Positions 26,053 through 35,497 are shown, counted from the first letter of the stretch. The stretch is 64,000 nt of DNA from CAYXVF01 sp964468125 (GCA_964468125.1 CAYXVF010000001.1:80068-144067), one strand, 5' to 3'. Numbers and translations: made by a program. The notes: generated from the letters alone by a model not told the origin.

Positions 26053-26435
26053 ATGAGCCAGAAACGCCCCTCCGCCTTACGTCACTACGAAGAGCGCACC
26101 CAAGAGCTCGACCTGGTGCCGATGATGAACCTCGTATCGATCCTGATCCCCGCGCTCCTGGTGAGTGTCAGCTTCGTCACCGTGCACATCGTCGCCGCCC
26201 GCCTCGCCGCGAGCGCCGAGGAGCGTGTGGAGCCAGACGCGCCGAGTTGCACGGTCTCGGTCCCCTGCAATCCCTGAGCCCGCAAACCGAGAGCGTGATC
26301 CTCACCGCGGACAACACCGTGCCCGTGAGTGACATCATCGCGTTGATCGATCTCGTCCAGGGTGAGCGAAGCCTCGAGACCGGGCGCGCGGAGCGCTTCG
26401 ACTCGGTGGTGGTCGCGCCTCGCCTGGCCCCCTAG
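26053..26435 (+). pseudogene. Broken ExbD/TolR-type gene, middle missing and frame shifted
   Basis: The first frame (26053-26277) gives a charged N-terminus, LDLVPMMNLVSILIPALLVS as the single membrane helix, and stops soon after (SCTVSVPCNP). The periplasmic end appears in another frame to 26435 (SVILTADNTVPVSDIIALIDLV, then RFDSVVVAPRLAP), which matches the C-terminal ExbD pattern. The intervening periplasmic linker and first strands are missing. The gene would normally help couple proton flow to outer-membrane transport. No exbB or tonB partner lies nearby. Confidence 0.65.
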
Positions 26436-27391
26436 GAGGGGTCCAAGACCACGCGCGTTCCGGCGCGGCCGCTCATCGAGTCGATCAGATGGTCAAAGTC
26501 GGTGATCACCGCCCGCCGCAACGGCGAGCCACGCTCGTCGCCCATGTACTCCAAGAGCGCGTCCACCTTGGGCCCCATGCTGCCCGCGGGGAACTGCCCG
26601 TCGGCGTGGTGAGCACGGAGCTCCGTGACCGTGACTTCATCGAGCCATCGCGGCGCATCACTCTGGAAGTCGAGGGCCACGCGGTCCACCGCGGTGCAGA
26701 TCACCAGCGCGTCCGCGCGCAGCTGACGGGCGAGGAGAGACGAGGTGAGGTCTTTGTCGATCACCGCCTCCACGCCCTCGAGCACACCATTCGCATCGCG
26801 CACCACCGGGATCCCGCCGCCGCCCACCGCGATCGGCACGTAGCGGCTGCGCGCCATCAGGCGGATCGCGTCGAGCTCCACGATCGTCATCGGACGGGGA
26901 GAGGGCACCACGCGGCGCCAGCCCCGACCCGCGTCCTCCTTCATCTGCCAGCCGAATTCCGCCATTCGCGCCTTCGCTTCGGCCTCGCTGAAGAACGGTC
27001 CGATCCCTTTCGTCGGGTTTTGAAAGGCAGGGTCGTGCGGGTCGACCTCGACCTGCGTGACGAGCGTGATCGCCGCCCGATCGATGTCGTTCAGGTCGAA
27101 CTGGTGGCTCAAGACCTGCTGCAGCATGTAGCCGATCTGCCCCTGGGAATTGGCGTCGCAGATCCCGAGATCCACCGGGTGCACCTGCTGACGCGCGAGC
27201 TCCATGCGCCAGAGAATCGCCCCAACCTGCGGGCCGTTGCCGTGGGTGAGGACGATCTCCCAGCCCACGCGCACGAGCTTGGCCAAACGACGACAGGTTT
27301 CGCGCGCGTTCGCGAACTGCTCTTCGATCGTACCTTCTTGATCTGCCCGGGTTAGTGCGTTGCCGCCGATTGCGATCACTGCCAGTGGCAT
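26432..27391 (-). CDS. arcC: Carbamate kinase
   Basis: 319 residues, normal length. It has the amino-acid-kinase signatures IAIGGNALTRADQEGT at the start, LTHGNGPQVGAILWRMELA, and VAVGGGGIPVVRDANG, with Lys-containing VIDKDLTSSLLA later. It makes ATP from carbamoyl phosphate and ADP, or runs in reverse. It is the last gene of an operon with a ThDP enzyme and a class III CoA-transferase; no arginine deiminase or carbamoyltransferase is nearby, which is unusual. Its stop region touches the exbD remnant. Confidence 0.93.
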   Translation of the reverse strand: MPLAVIAIGGNALTRADQEGTIEEQFANARETCRRLAKLVRVGWEIVLTHGNGPQVGAILWRMELARQQVHPVDLGICDANSQGQIGYMLQQVLSHQFDLNDIDRAAITLVTQVEVDPHDPAFQNPTKGIGPFFSEAEAKARMAEFGWQMKEDAGRGWRRVVPSPRPMTIVELDAIRLMARSRYVPIAVGGGGIPVVRDANGVLEGVEAVIDKDLTSSLLARQLRADALVICTAVDRVALDFQSDAPRWLDEVTVTELRAHHADGQFPAGSMGPKVDALLEYMGDERGSPLRRAVITDFDHLIDSMSGRAGTRVVLDPS

Positions 27392-27415
27392 GGTTTTGTC
27401 CTCTCATGAGCGCCA

Positions 27416-29047
27416 CTAGATGGCGTCGTCGTAATCCCGGCGAGGAATGCGACAGGTGATCACATCGATCCCATCGCGCTCGATCGCGCCTTTGAGCTCC
27501 GCGCGAAAACTCTGCAGATCCGAGACCGTCACCCCCCGGGCTCCAAAGCCGCGCGCGATGGAGTCGTAGTCCGTCCCCTCGAAGGTTTCGTCCGAGCCGA
27601 AATCGACGCCGACATTCTTCAGGCCGCGCGCCCGTTGCTTCTTCTCGATGAGGGCCAAGCTGCGGTCGTCGTAGACCACCACCGTCAGATCGACGCCCAG
27701 GTCCCGGGCGGTTGCGAGCTCGCCGATCACCATCTCGAAGCCACCGTCGCCCACGAGCGCAACGGTCGGGCGGTGCGGATCTGCGAGGCTCGCACCGATC
27801 GCCAGGGGGAGCGCACACCCCATCGTGCACAGGCCCGTGCTCTGGTGCATCAAGCCCGGCAGCGAGCGGCGCATCATCTGGCTCGCCAAGATCCGGTGAG
27901 CGCCCGTATCCACGGTCACCCGCGCCCCCGAAGGGAGCTCTGCCAGAACCGCGGTGACCGAACGCGCCGTCAAACGCTCTACTTCATCGTCCCGATACGC
28001 TGCGAGCACCGCCTCACGCACCCGTGTGGGCTCATCGTCCGGCCAGAGCTCCGTGAAAGAGACACCCGCGAGAAGACCCTCGAGATTCGCGCCCACTTCG
28101 CCGACGAGCTGCATCGTCGCGTGGTGGACGAACTGCGTGTCGGGCACCGCGGTGAGCTCGATCACCGCGCACTCGGAGGAGAAGGGGTCGCGCCAGCCGG
28201 CACGCATCTCGATCGGGTCATAGCCGACGAGCAGGGCCACGTCCGCCGCCTTCACGAGGGGCAGGAGAATCGCGTCCGCCTTTGGCGAGAGTCCTGCCGC
28301 TCCCAGACACTGAGGGCTCGATTCATCGATCACCCCCTTCGCCTTGTAGGTCGTGATCGCGGGCGCGCCGGAGCGCCCTACGAGGGCGCGCACCTTTGAT
28401 TCGCCGTCTTGAACGAGAACGTCGTTGCCGATGAGAACGACCGGCTTCGTCGCCCCGTCGAGCAAGACGCGCGCGTCGCTCAGCGCTTCTTCGGAGGCGC
28501 GCGCTGGTCTCCCCCGCGGATGCCAACGGCGAAGGGTCGCCGGAGCGTCGGCAACACTCATGGGCACGTCGACGTGCACCGGGCCCGGCCGCCCGTCGAT
28601 GGCGATCGCCACGGCCTTGTCGATGATCGCGGCCTCCGCCCGGGGCTCGAGACGAAAGCTCGCCTTACAGAGCGGACGAAGGACCGCCTGGTGGTCAAAG
28701 ACCTGGTGCGTGAACGTCGGCGTCAGAGCCGGATCGAGGCAACCGGTCAAGACGATGAGCGGCACGCGATCCTGCTGCGCGTTGGCCACGACATTCGTGA
28801 GATTCGCGACCCCCGGTCCGACGGTCGCGACGACGAGCCCGGGTGCGCCGGTTGCGTGGTAGGTCCCCTCCGCCATGAAGCCGCCGGAGTTCTCGTGCCG
28901 GACGAGGACGAATCGAATCCCCGCCTTTTCGAGAGCGTCCACGAGGGTGAGCACCTCACCGCCGGGGATCCCGAAGGCGTGCGCGCAGCCCGCGTCCACC
29001 AGGCGGCGGGCGACGACGTCCGCACCGCGCAGCTCATTCGATGACAT
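27416..29047 (-). CDS. Thiamine-diphosphate-dependent enzyme of the acetolactate synthase superfamily
   Basis: 543 residues from the ATG at 29047 (MSSNELRGADVVARRL). Three domains: PYR with catalytic Glu in VRHENSGGFMAEG; a central domain near 190-330; PP with the ThDP motif GDGGFEMVIGELATARDL ending VVYDD, where the usual Asn pair is Asp-Asp. TVGPGVANLTNVVANA is typical of the superfamily. The exact reaction cannot be read from sequence; candidates are acetolactate synthase-like, 2-hydroxyacyl-CoA lyase or oxalyl-CoA decarboxylase chemistry. The last fits the CoA-transferase immediately upstream, whose 3' end overlaps this gene by 14 bases. Confidence 0.85.
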   Translation of the reverse strand: MSSNELRGADVVARRLVDAGCAHAFGIPGGEVLTLVDALEKAGIRFVLVRHENSGGFMAEGTYHATGAPGLVVATVGPGVANLTNVVANAQQDRVPLIVLTGCLDPALTPTFTHQVFDHQAVLRPLCKASFRLEPRAEAAIIDKAVAIAIDGRPGPVHVDVPMSVADAPATLRRWHPRGRPARASEEALSDARVLLDGATKPVVLIGNDVLVQDGESKVRALVGRSGAPAITTYKAKGVIDESSPQCLGAAGLSPKADAILLPLVKAADVALLVGYDPIEMRAGWRDPFSSECAVIELTAVPDTQFVHHATMQLVGEVGANLEGLLAGVSFTELWPDDEPTRVREAVLAAYRDDEVERLTARSVTAVLAELPSGARVTVDTGAHRILASQMMRRSLPGLMHQSTGLCTMGCALPLAIGASLADPHRPTVALVGDGGFEMVIGELATARDLGVDLTVVVYDDRSLALIEKKQRARGLKNVGVDFGSDETFEGTDYDSIARGFGARGVTVSDLQSFRAELKGAIERDGIDVITCRIPRRDYDDAI

Positions 29048-30244
29048 GTTCACTCCTGAGCGCGTCCCGTGCCTCGACGGAGAGCCCGAGCGTGGCCAAG
29101 ACCTCGTCCGTATGCTCGCCGCGTTTTGGCGGAACCCGCTCATAAGAGACAGGGGTCTCGCTCAAGCGGATCGGGTTGCCGACCAGGTCCACCTGTCCGG
29201 CCTCCGGGTGGGCCATGCGCACCCGCATGCCACGCGCTTCCGCCTGCGGATCGGCAAACGCTGCGGGCACGTCGTGAACCGGTCCCCCGGGAACCCCCGC
29301 ACGCTCCAAGACCGCCACCCAGTGTTCGGTTGACTCGGTCCGGGTGATCGTCGAAATGCGCTCGACGAGTACCTCGCGGTGGGCAACGCGTGCGCTGTTG
29401 CTCGAAAAACGCTCGTCTGCCGCGAGCTCCCGATGCCCGAGGCCGTCGCAGAGTCGGCTGAACTGACTGTCATTCCCGCAGGCGATGACCACCCACCCGT
29501 CGGCGGTGGGAAAGGTCTGATAGGGCACGATGTTCGGGTGTCCGTTGCCATAGCGCTTCGGGTCTTCGCCGCCGACGAAGAAATTGGTGGCGACGTTCGC
29601 GAGCCAGGAGAGGGTGCTGTCGAACAGGCCGAGGTCGATGTGTTGGCCCTGTCCAGTGGCATCCCGGTGGCGAAGCGCGGCGAGGATCGCCGTCGACGCG
29701 TAGAGTCCACACACGATGTCGGCGATACCGACTCCCACCTTCATCGGCTCTCCGTCCGCTCCTCCGGTGATGCTCATGATCCCGGCCATGGCCTGGGCGA
29801 GAAAGTCGTAGCCCGGTTGCGCGCGTCTCGGCCCGGTCTGCCCGAAGCCACTGATCGAGCAGTAGACGAGCCCCGGCGCAGACTCACGTAGGGTCGCGTA
29901 GTCGAGACCGTATTGGGCGAGACCCCCGACCTTGTAGTTTTCGACCAACACGTCGCTGTCGCGGGCGAGCCGGACGATGAGCTCCGCACCTCTTGCTTGG
30001 GAGAAATCGATGGCGACCGAGCGCTTGTTGCGGTTTGCGGCCAAGTAATAGGCGCTCTCTTCGAGTGGGCCGTCTTTGCCCCGCAGATAGGGCGGACCCC
30101 AACGGCGCGTGTCGTCTCCCGCACCGGGCCGCTCGACCTTGATGACCTCCGCTCCGAGATCTCCGAGGAGCTGGGTGCAGGTGGGTCCAGCAAGGATTCG
30201 AGACAGGTCGAGCACCCGCACGCCTTCGAGGGCCTTCGTGTCCA
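29034..30244 (-). CDS. Class III CoA-transferase (CaiB/Frc family)
   Basis: 403 residues from the ATG at 30244, preceded by GGGAGCC. Family features: RVLDLSRILAGPTCTQLLGDLGAEVIKVE at the start and the catalytic Asp in GYDFLAQAMAGIMSITG, which forms the aspartyl-CoA thioester. Members move CoA between carboxylic acids (formyl-CoA:oxalate, carnitine, succinyl-CoA donors). The acceptor is unknown. First gene of an operon with the ThDP enzyme and carbamate kinase; overlapping ends imply one transcript and a shared pathway. Confidence 0.9.
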
Positions 30245-30420
30245 TTGAGGCTCCCCTATCGCCGAGCGACGGGGCTGCCAAGCGCAAAGGGTATCGAACC
30301 CTTCCGCCAGAAATGACGGCAGCACGATCCTTTTGCGCTCCGATCGGTGGCGCGTCATTGAAGCGTTTCCTTGCCGTCGCCGGAATGGATGCGATGGGGA
30401 TTACACCTGTCGTGGGCGAG

Positions 30421-31485
30421 ATGGTGTTTGCTTCGGGATACACGGAGGCGCGACGGCGGATCGTCGAGACCGCGGATCGGCTTGCGCTGCGCAGTTTCAC
30501 CTTTGAGCACCCCGAACCGGGGCCCGAGGGGGAAGCGCTCCACACCGATGTGCTCGCGGTGGGACCCGCAGACGCCTCTACCGTCGTGGTGATCGTCTCC
30601 GCGACGCACGGAGTCGAAGGCTTCTTGGGCTCAGCCCTGCAGCAGCGGATCCTAAACGAGCGTCTCTGGAACCGCGCCAACGATGTACGCTGGGTCCTGG
30701 TCCACGCGCTGAACCCTTGGGGCTACGCCTGGCTGCGTCGTGTGACCGAGAACAACGTCGACCTCAACCGAAACTTCGTAGACTTCGAGGGACCGCTTCC
30801 GGACAACGACGAGTACGGTGAGATCGCGAGCAGCCTCGCACCACCAGACCTGAACCCTTCGACGCTTCTGAAGGCGGACGAGCAGCTCTGGGCCATGGCG
30901 GAGCGTCTCGGCCACCCGACGCTCCAGGCGGTCATCACCCGGGGACAATACGTCCACCCCGAGGGGCTCTACTTTGGCGGCCACGCGCCCTGCTGGTCGG
31001 CGAAGACGTTTCGCCTGATCGTCGAACGTGAGCTCTCCGTCGCGCAACGCGTGGTCATGATCGATGTCCACACGGGACTAGGCGCCTATGGCGCGACGGA
31101 AGTCATCGTGGAGTCGAGCCGTGAGAGCGCGGTGTACCGACGGGCGAGGCGGATCTGGGGCGACCGAGTGAGATCGACCGTTGATGGCGAGTCGCTCTCC
31201 CCCGCTCTTGCCGGTGCGATCGATCACGCGCTCGTCGACTGGTTGCCCCACGCGGAGGTCACCCCCGTCGCCCTCGAGGTTGGCACCCGCTCGCCGCTGC
31301 AGCTGCTTCAAGCCTTGCGCGCGGACAACTGGCTTCACACCCGCGGCAACCCGCGCGGGCGGCACGCCACCGCGATCAAAGAGCAGATCCGCGACGCCTT
31401 CTATCCGGACGAAGAAAGCTGGCGTGGCCGGGTGATGGACTTCGGTTGGTCGGTCCTCGACGAGCTGCTGACCGAGCTCGCCTGA
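30421..31485 (+). CDS. DUF2817 family zinc carboxypeptidase-like (M14) protein
   Basis: About 354 residues; the ATG at 30421 begins the family pattern (MVFASGYTEARRRIVETADRL), although in-frame ATGs at 30385 and 30394 are possible. Zinc-site segments like those of M14 peptidases: ATHGVEGFLGSALQQ (HxxE), VDLNRNFVDF and VVMIDVHTGLG (the third His). No signal peptide, so probably cytoplasmic. Substrate unknown. Divergent from the CoA-transferase operon with about 175 bases between. Confidence 0.85.
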   Translation: MVFASGYTEARRRIVETADRLALRSFTFEHPEPGPEGEALHTDVLAVGPADASTVVVIVSATHGVEGFLGSALQQRILNERLWNRANDVRWVLVHALNPWGYAWLRRVTENNVDLNRNFVDFEGPLPDNDEYGEIASSLAPPDLNPSTLLKADEQLWAMAERLGHPTLQAVITRGQYVHPEGLYFGGHAPCWSAKTFRLIVERELSVAQRVVMIDVHTGLGAYGATEVIVESSRESAVYRRARRIWGDRVRSTVDGESLSPALAGAIDHALVDWLPHAEVTPVALEVGTRSPLQLLQALRADNWLHTRGNPRGRHATAIKEQIRDAFYPDEESWRGRVMDFGWSVLDELLTELA

Positions 31486-31541
31486 TCTGAAGCGCGTCGG
31501 ACCCAAGGACATCCGCCTGCCCGATGGAACGAGAGCGATGC

Positions 31542-32522
31542 TCAGCGATTCGCCAGCTCTTCCGAGTGGTCCGGGGTCAGGAGCTCGCCGGCGAGGGCGT
31601 CCGGCAGGGGCGCGTTCGGCAGGAAGCGGAGGAGGTCGTTCGGGTCGACGTAGCGGCCTCGGTAGCGCACGGCGAAGTGTAGGTGCGGACCGGTGACGCG
31701 GCCGGTCGCGCCGACGATGCCGATCAAATCCCCGCGTTTCACGGACTGTCCGGTCTTTGCGAGCGGAGTCTCGAGGTGCATGTAGAGCGTGAGCAGGCCC
31801 TCACCGTGGTCGATCACGACCGCGTTGCCGATGTAGAAAAAGTCGTCGCTGACGAGCAGCACCGTGCCGTCATTCGCAGCGTAGACCGCGTCCGTCAGAC
31901 CTCCGTCAATATCGAGACCCTCGTGCACGCTCTTGACCCCGCGAAAGACGCGGGTGGTACCGAAGGCACTCGTATCGATGCCCGCCGCAGGACGCAGGAA
32001 CTGCTTTGACCATTGACGCTCGGGCTTCGCACGGCGAAAGGCTTTAGCCAGCGCCCGTCCCTCACGGCGCACGCGCTCCGGCGGTGGGTCTCCGAAGCGC
32101 TTGGCCACCCGCAGGTGGACCTTTCCTTTGCGACCCCGGTGTTTGATGCGACTGAGTCGAGGCACGAGGGGCGTGACTTCGATCTCGATGCGCTGACGCT
32201 GACCGTCACAGTCGATCCACAAGGCGTGTGTTCCTTGTGGGGTCTCGAGGTCTACAGGCATCTCCGCTCGGTGCTTTCCGAGTACGGCGCGCGTTCGCCA
32301 ACGCGCTTCTTGCCAAAGGACACTCACATGCCGACAGCCGCCGTTTTCTACCGAGGGCACCTCCGCGTCCACCACCAGGAGCGCGCCTGCTTCCACCATC
32401 ACCGGGGCCTGTACCGTGAGCGGCGACAGGGACCAGGTGCGCACCGGCGGCGGGGCCTCGTCCAGATAGAGGGGCTCGGGGGCGGCGAGAACCGCCCATC
32501 CGATCACAATCGCGGCCATCAT
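31542..32522 (-). CDS. Secreted M23 metallopeptidase (LytM-type)
   Basis: 326 residues with a short leader (MMAAIVIGWAVLAAPEP). Residues about 30-130 form a beta-rich unrecognised domain; a basic stretch (RIKHRGRKGKVHLRVAKRFGDP) follows. The C-terminal M23 domain has the zinc ligands of the family in HEGLDIDG (HxxxD) and HLHFAVRYRG (HxH). Such enzymes cleave peptidoglycan cross-links, or regulate amidases if inactive; the metal site here looks intact. It lies 69 bases downstream of the PDZ gene on the same strand and may belong to the ECF sigma operon. Confidence 0.88.
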   Translation of the reverse strand: MMAAIVIGWAVLAAPEPLYLDEAPPPVRTWSLSPLTVQAPVMVEAGALLVVDAEVPSVENGGCRHVSVLWQEARWRTRAVLGKHRAEMPVDLETPQGTHALWIDCDGQRQRIEIEVTPLVPRLSRIKHRGRKGKVHLRVAKRFGDPPPERVRREGRALAKAFRRAKPERQWSKQFLRPAAGIDTSAFGTTRVFRGVKSVHEGLDIDGGLTDAVYAANDGTVLLVSDDFFYIGNAVVIDHGEGLLTLYMHLETPLAKTGQSVKRGDLIGIVGATGRVTGPHLHFAVRYRGRYVDPNDLLRFLPNAPLPDALAGELLTPDHSEELANR

Positions 32523-32591
32523 CGACCCTCAGCGTACCCGCATGAGGAGCAGGCACAAGAAATTCGATTCACTTTTCAGGGAAGTAGAGGA

Positions 32592-33170
32592 TCAGGTGGC
32601 GTCGCCGAGCCGTCGTTCGAGCTCGGCAATCTTGTCTTCCAGGGCTCGAATTCGGCCCTCGAGGCCCCGTCGCGTCCGTTCCATCATCATGATCTTGCGG
32701 CTGTCGAGCGTGCCGAGCCGCTTCTGGAGCTCCCGGATCGAGTCCTGAAACGCTCGCTCGTCGATCATCGGTGCAGGCCCTCGCCACTGAAAAGGTCCCA
32801 TGCGAACACGGGTGGGCCCCTTGCGCGCAGCGAGGGCGAGGGAAGTCTCGAGGGATGCGCCATCGCGGATGAACTCCACCTCGACCGTGTCCCCGGGCTT
32901 CAAGGCGCTCACGAGTAACACCGCGTCGCTGAAGTTTAGGATCGGACGGCCATTCAGCGACACGAGGATGTCGCCGACCCGCAGGCCCGCAGCGGCGGCG
33001 GGGCTGTCCTCGGCGACACGCGCGAGCAAGACCCCGCTCGACTCCGGGGCGCCGTAGTGCACGCGCAGCTCGGGCGTGATCGAAAGCAGCTCCACACCCA
33101 GATAGGCCCCGTTTCCGGCCCAGGCGGCCGTGGGGCTCAGCGCAACGAGCGCGAGGATGAGCCATCGCAT
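32592..33170 (-). CDS. Secreted PDZ-domain protein
   Basis: 192 residues from the ATG at 33170. A signal peptide (MRWLILALVALSPTAAWA, then GNGAY) is followed by one PDZ domain (GVLLARVAEDSPAAAAGLRVGDILVSLNGRPI). The last 60 residues form a predicted coiled coil rich in Arg, Glu and Leu (SIRELQKRLG, LEDKIAELERRL). No protease domain, so it probably acts as an adaptor in the periplasm. Its ATG overlaps the stop of the preceding gene (TGATG), which places it in the sigma-factor operon. Confidence 0.85.
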   Translation of the reverse strand: MRWLILALVALSPTAAWAGNGAYLGVELLSITPELRVHYGAPESSGVLLARVAEDSPAAAAGLRVGDILVSLNGRPILNFSDAVLLVSALKPGDTVEVEFIRDGASLETSLALAARKGPTRVRMGPFQWRGPAPMIDERAFQDSIRELQKRLGTLDSRKIMMMERTRRGLEGRIRALEDKIAELERRLGDAT

Positions 33171-33577
33171 CACAGCTGGCCTCCTTCGACGACAAAAAAG
33201 GTCTCGAGCGCGGAGTCGTCGCCGCTCCACCCAGCGCTCGTAGTCAACAACGCTTCCATATCGACTTTCAGTTCCCCAGATTCGGATCCACCGAGCTCGA
33301 GGGTGGCGTCGGGCAGCTCCGCGCGCAGCAGCGAGAGCTCGGCGCGGAGGGCCGCGAGCTCATCCGCTGTGACCTCCCGCTCCGGCGAGAACAAGAGTAA
33401 GGCGCAGGCAGCCGCGGCGGCGAGCGCACTGCTCGAAATCAACGCCAAGCGGAATCGAGCGCGACGCTGGAGCGCAAGTCGGTGGGCCTCCTGTGCCACG
33501 CGTTCGGCAAAGCCGGGCGACACTCTCGCTCCGTCTAGACCGCGGAGGGCGTCATCGAGCCAAGAGTCGTGCATCAT
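33170..33577 (-). CDS. Membrane protein, probable anti-sigma factor
   Basis: 135 residues starting MMHDSWLDDALRGLDG. A short N-terminal cytoplasmic part is followed by one membrane helix (LALISSSALAAAAACALLLF) and a C-terminal extracytoplasmic part with a leucine-rich helix (ELAALRAELSLLRAEL). The arrangement and its position directly after an ECF sigma gene, overlapping by 26 bases, fit an anti-sigma factor, but the zinc HxxxCxxC motif is absent. The role is inferred from context. Confidence 0.65.
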   Translation of the reverse strand: MMHDSWLDDALRGLDGARVSPGFAERVAQEAHRLALQRRARFRLALISSSALAAAAACALLLFSPEREVTADELAALRAELSLLRAELPDATLELGGSESGELKVDMEALLTTSAGWSGDDSALETFFVVEGGQL

Positions 33578-34112
33578 AGCTCTCCTGCGTAGGGGTCTCG
33601 AGGCGTTCCTTGAGCATCGCGCGGGCACGCGAGATCCTCGACTTGATGGTGCCGGGACGCACCCCGAGCCCTTCGGCGATCTCCGTATAGGACAGTCCCT
33701 CCACGACATAGAGGACGAGGGGCGCGCGAAAATGTGCCGGCACCTGCAGCAGCGCGGCGCGTACCTCGCATTGATAGGTCTGGTCTTCGATCGGGTCCGA
33801 CGAGGTGTAGCGCTCAAAGGAAAAGAGACGACTGAGCGCGGCGCGGCGCTTTGAGCGACGCTCGTCGGACAGGAACATACGGGTGGCGAGACGAACGAGG
33901 TAGGCGCCGAGCTTGCCTCGCTCATCGTAACGATCGAGGCGCTCGTAGAAGCGGATGAAGGTATCCTGGGCCAGATCTTCGGCCCGGGCCGAGCAACCGG
34001 TGAGCCGCATCAGGCACCCCACCACGCGGTCTCCGTAGCGCTCCACCAGCGCGGAGAATGCGAGGTCGTCCCCCCCCCGGGCGCGTTCGATCAGCAACGA
34101 GTCTGGCAGCAT
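33552..34112 (-). CDS. ECF-family RNA polymerase sigma factor
   Basis: 186 residues from the ATG at 34112. Region 2: LAFSALVERYGDRVVGCLMRL and AEDLAQDTFIRFYERLDRYDE. Region 4: LVLYVVEGLSYTEIAEGLGVRPGTIKSRISRARAMLKERL, with the helix-turn-helix that reads the -35 element. It is followed by a probable membrane anti-sigma partner, a PDZ protein and an M23 peptidase, pointing to cell-envelope stress control. An ECF-like promoter lies 20-45 bases upstream, so autoregulation is likely. Confidence 0.92.
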   Translation of the reverse strand: MLPDSLLIERARGGDDLAFSALVERYGDRVVGCLMRLTGCSARAEDLAQDTFIRFYERLDRYDERGKLGAYLVRLATRMFLSDERRSKRRAALSRLFSFERYTSSDPIEDQTYQCEVRAALLQVPAHFRAPLVLYVVEGLSYTEIAEGLGVRPGTIKSRISRARAMLKERLETPTQESYDARLLAR

Positions 34113-34131
34113 GACGTCATCCAGGCGAAAC

Positions 34132-34157
34132 AACGCCGTGCGGGGGCGAGCGGTTCC
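34132..34157 (-). promoter_or_regulatory. Candidate ECF-type promoter of the sigma factor gene
   Basis: On the minus strand GGAACC (34157-34152), 16 bases, then CGTT (34135-34132) fits the usual ECF -35 GGAAC and -10 CGT pattern. The position gives a short leader before the ATG at 34112 and disfavours the upstream TTG at 34133 as start. Confidence 0.45.
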
Positions 34158-34237
34158 CGCGACACACGCCTTTTTTTCCGGTCCGCGAGACGAGTCAAGG
34201 CCTTGGCTTCGGGTCCGCCTTCCTGGACAAGAGCGGA

Positions 34238-35401
34238 ATGAGCCGCCTTCGCCGCATCCTCACCTTGCTCTCGGTTGGGCTCCTCGTCGCCATGGTGTTT
34301 TTCTTCGGCCTCGCGCCCGGAATCGTCGACGGCCTCTACAACCGCGTGGGGGAGGCGGAGCTGCCGCGCGTGAGCGAGCGTGCCCATTCGATCCACGGGG
34401 ACGCGTTCATCGTCGACCTTCACGCGGATCCCCTGCTCTGGGAGCGCGACCTCACGGTGCGCAACACCCGCGGCCACGTCGACTATCCTCGCCTTCGAGA
34501 CGGTAACGTCGCCCTCCAAGTCTTCAGCGCCGTCACCCAGTCACCACGCGGCATGAACTACGAGCGGAACACCGGCGAGACCGACACGATCGGCCAACTG
34601 ACAGTGGTTGGCCTGTGGCCGATTTCGAGCTGGACCGATTACGAAGCCCGCGCACACTATCAGGCGAAAAAGCTGCGACGTTTTCTGCGGCGGGTCGAGC
34701 AGCCGCTCGTGCTCGACGCCGGAGACTTCAATCGCCTGCGCGAAGCCGATCCGCGTCCCGTCGGAGCGCTCCTCGCTCTCGAAGGATTGCACTGCCTGAA
34801 CGGTGACCTCGAGGCCATCGACCGGCTCTATGACTCGGGCTATCGCATGTTCGGTCTCGCTCATTTCTTCGACAACGCGATCGCAGGATCCGCCCACGGG
34901 GTCGAGAAACATGGGCTCACCCGCCTCGGCGTGGAAGCGCTCGGCCGGATCGAAGGCAAGGAAGCTCTGGTGGACCTCGCCCACAGCTCCGAGGCCACGA
35001 TCACGGATGTGCTCTCCCGCGCGGAGAGACCGGTCGTCGTCAGCCACACGGGGGTGCGAGCGGTCTGCGATTCGCCGCGCAACCTCTCGGACGCGCAGCT
35101 GCGGGCGCTCGCCGCCAACGGCGCACTCATCGGGATCGGCTATTGGGACGGGGCCCTGTGCAGCACGAATCCCGCGGCCATCGCCCGGTCCCTGCGCCAC
35201 GTCGTGGAGGTGGCGGGACTCGAGCATGCGGCGCTCGGCTCGGATTTCGACGGGGCGACCGAGGTCGCATTCGACGCTTCAGAGCTCTCGCTCGTCACCC
35301 AAGCGCTCCTCGACGAGGGCTTCACGGAGCAGGAAATCCGCGCGGTCCTCGGCGAAAACGCCGAACGCTTCTTCTCCCGTTGGCTCCCAGGCGGCGGCTG
35401 A
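34238..35401 (+). CDS. Membrane dipeptidase (M19, renal dipeptidase family)
   Basis: 387 residues. An N-terminal hydrophobic segment (LSVGLLVAMVFFFGLAPGI) anchors or exports the protein. Metal ligands and family motifs: HxD in FIVDLHADPL, bridging Glu in LLALEGLHCLN, His in LAHFFDN and VVSHTGVRAVC, and GSDFDGATE near the end. It hydrolyses dipeptides, often D-containing, using two zinc ions. Divergent from the ECF sigma gene; the 125-base spacer carries the sigma promoter on the other strand. The gene looks complete. Confidence 0.92.
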   Translation: MSRLRRILTLLSVGLLVAMVFFFGLAPGIVDGLYNRVGEAELPRVSERAHSIHGDAFIVDLHADPLLWERDLTVRNTRGHVDYPRLRDGNVALQVFSAVTQSPRGMNYERNTGETDTIGQLTVVGLWPISSWTDYEARAHYQAKKLRRFLRRVEQPLVLDAGDFNRLREADPRPVGALLALEGLHCLNGDLEAIDRLYDSGYRMFGLAHFFDNAIAGSAHGVEKHGLTRLGVEALGRIEGKEALVDLAHSSEATITDVLSRAERPVVVSHTGVRAVCDSPRNLSDAQLRALAANGALIGIGYWDGALCSTNPAAIARSLRHVVEVAGLEHAALGSDFDGATEVAFDASELSLVTQALLDEGFTEQEIRAVLGENAERFFSRWLPGGG

Positions 35402-35497
35402 ACCCACATCTGCACACCGGGAGCGCGTTGCTGGCGCGCGTCTGTGAGTTCGGTAGAATTGCCTGGCCGGGCCCACATGCGGGGTCTAGAATCGACC

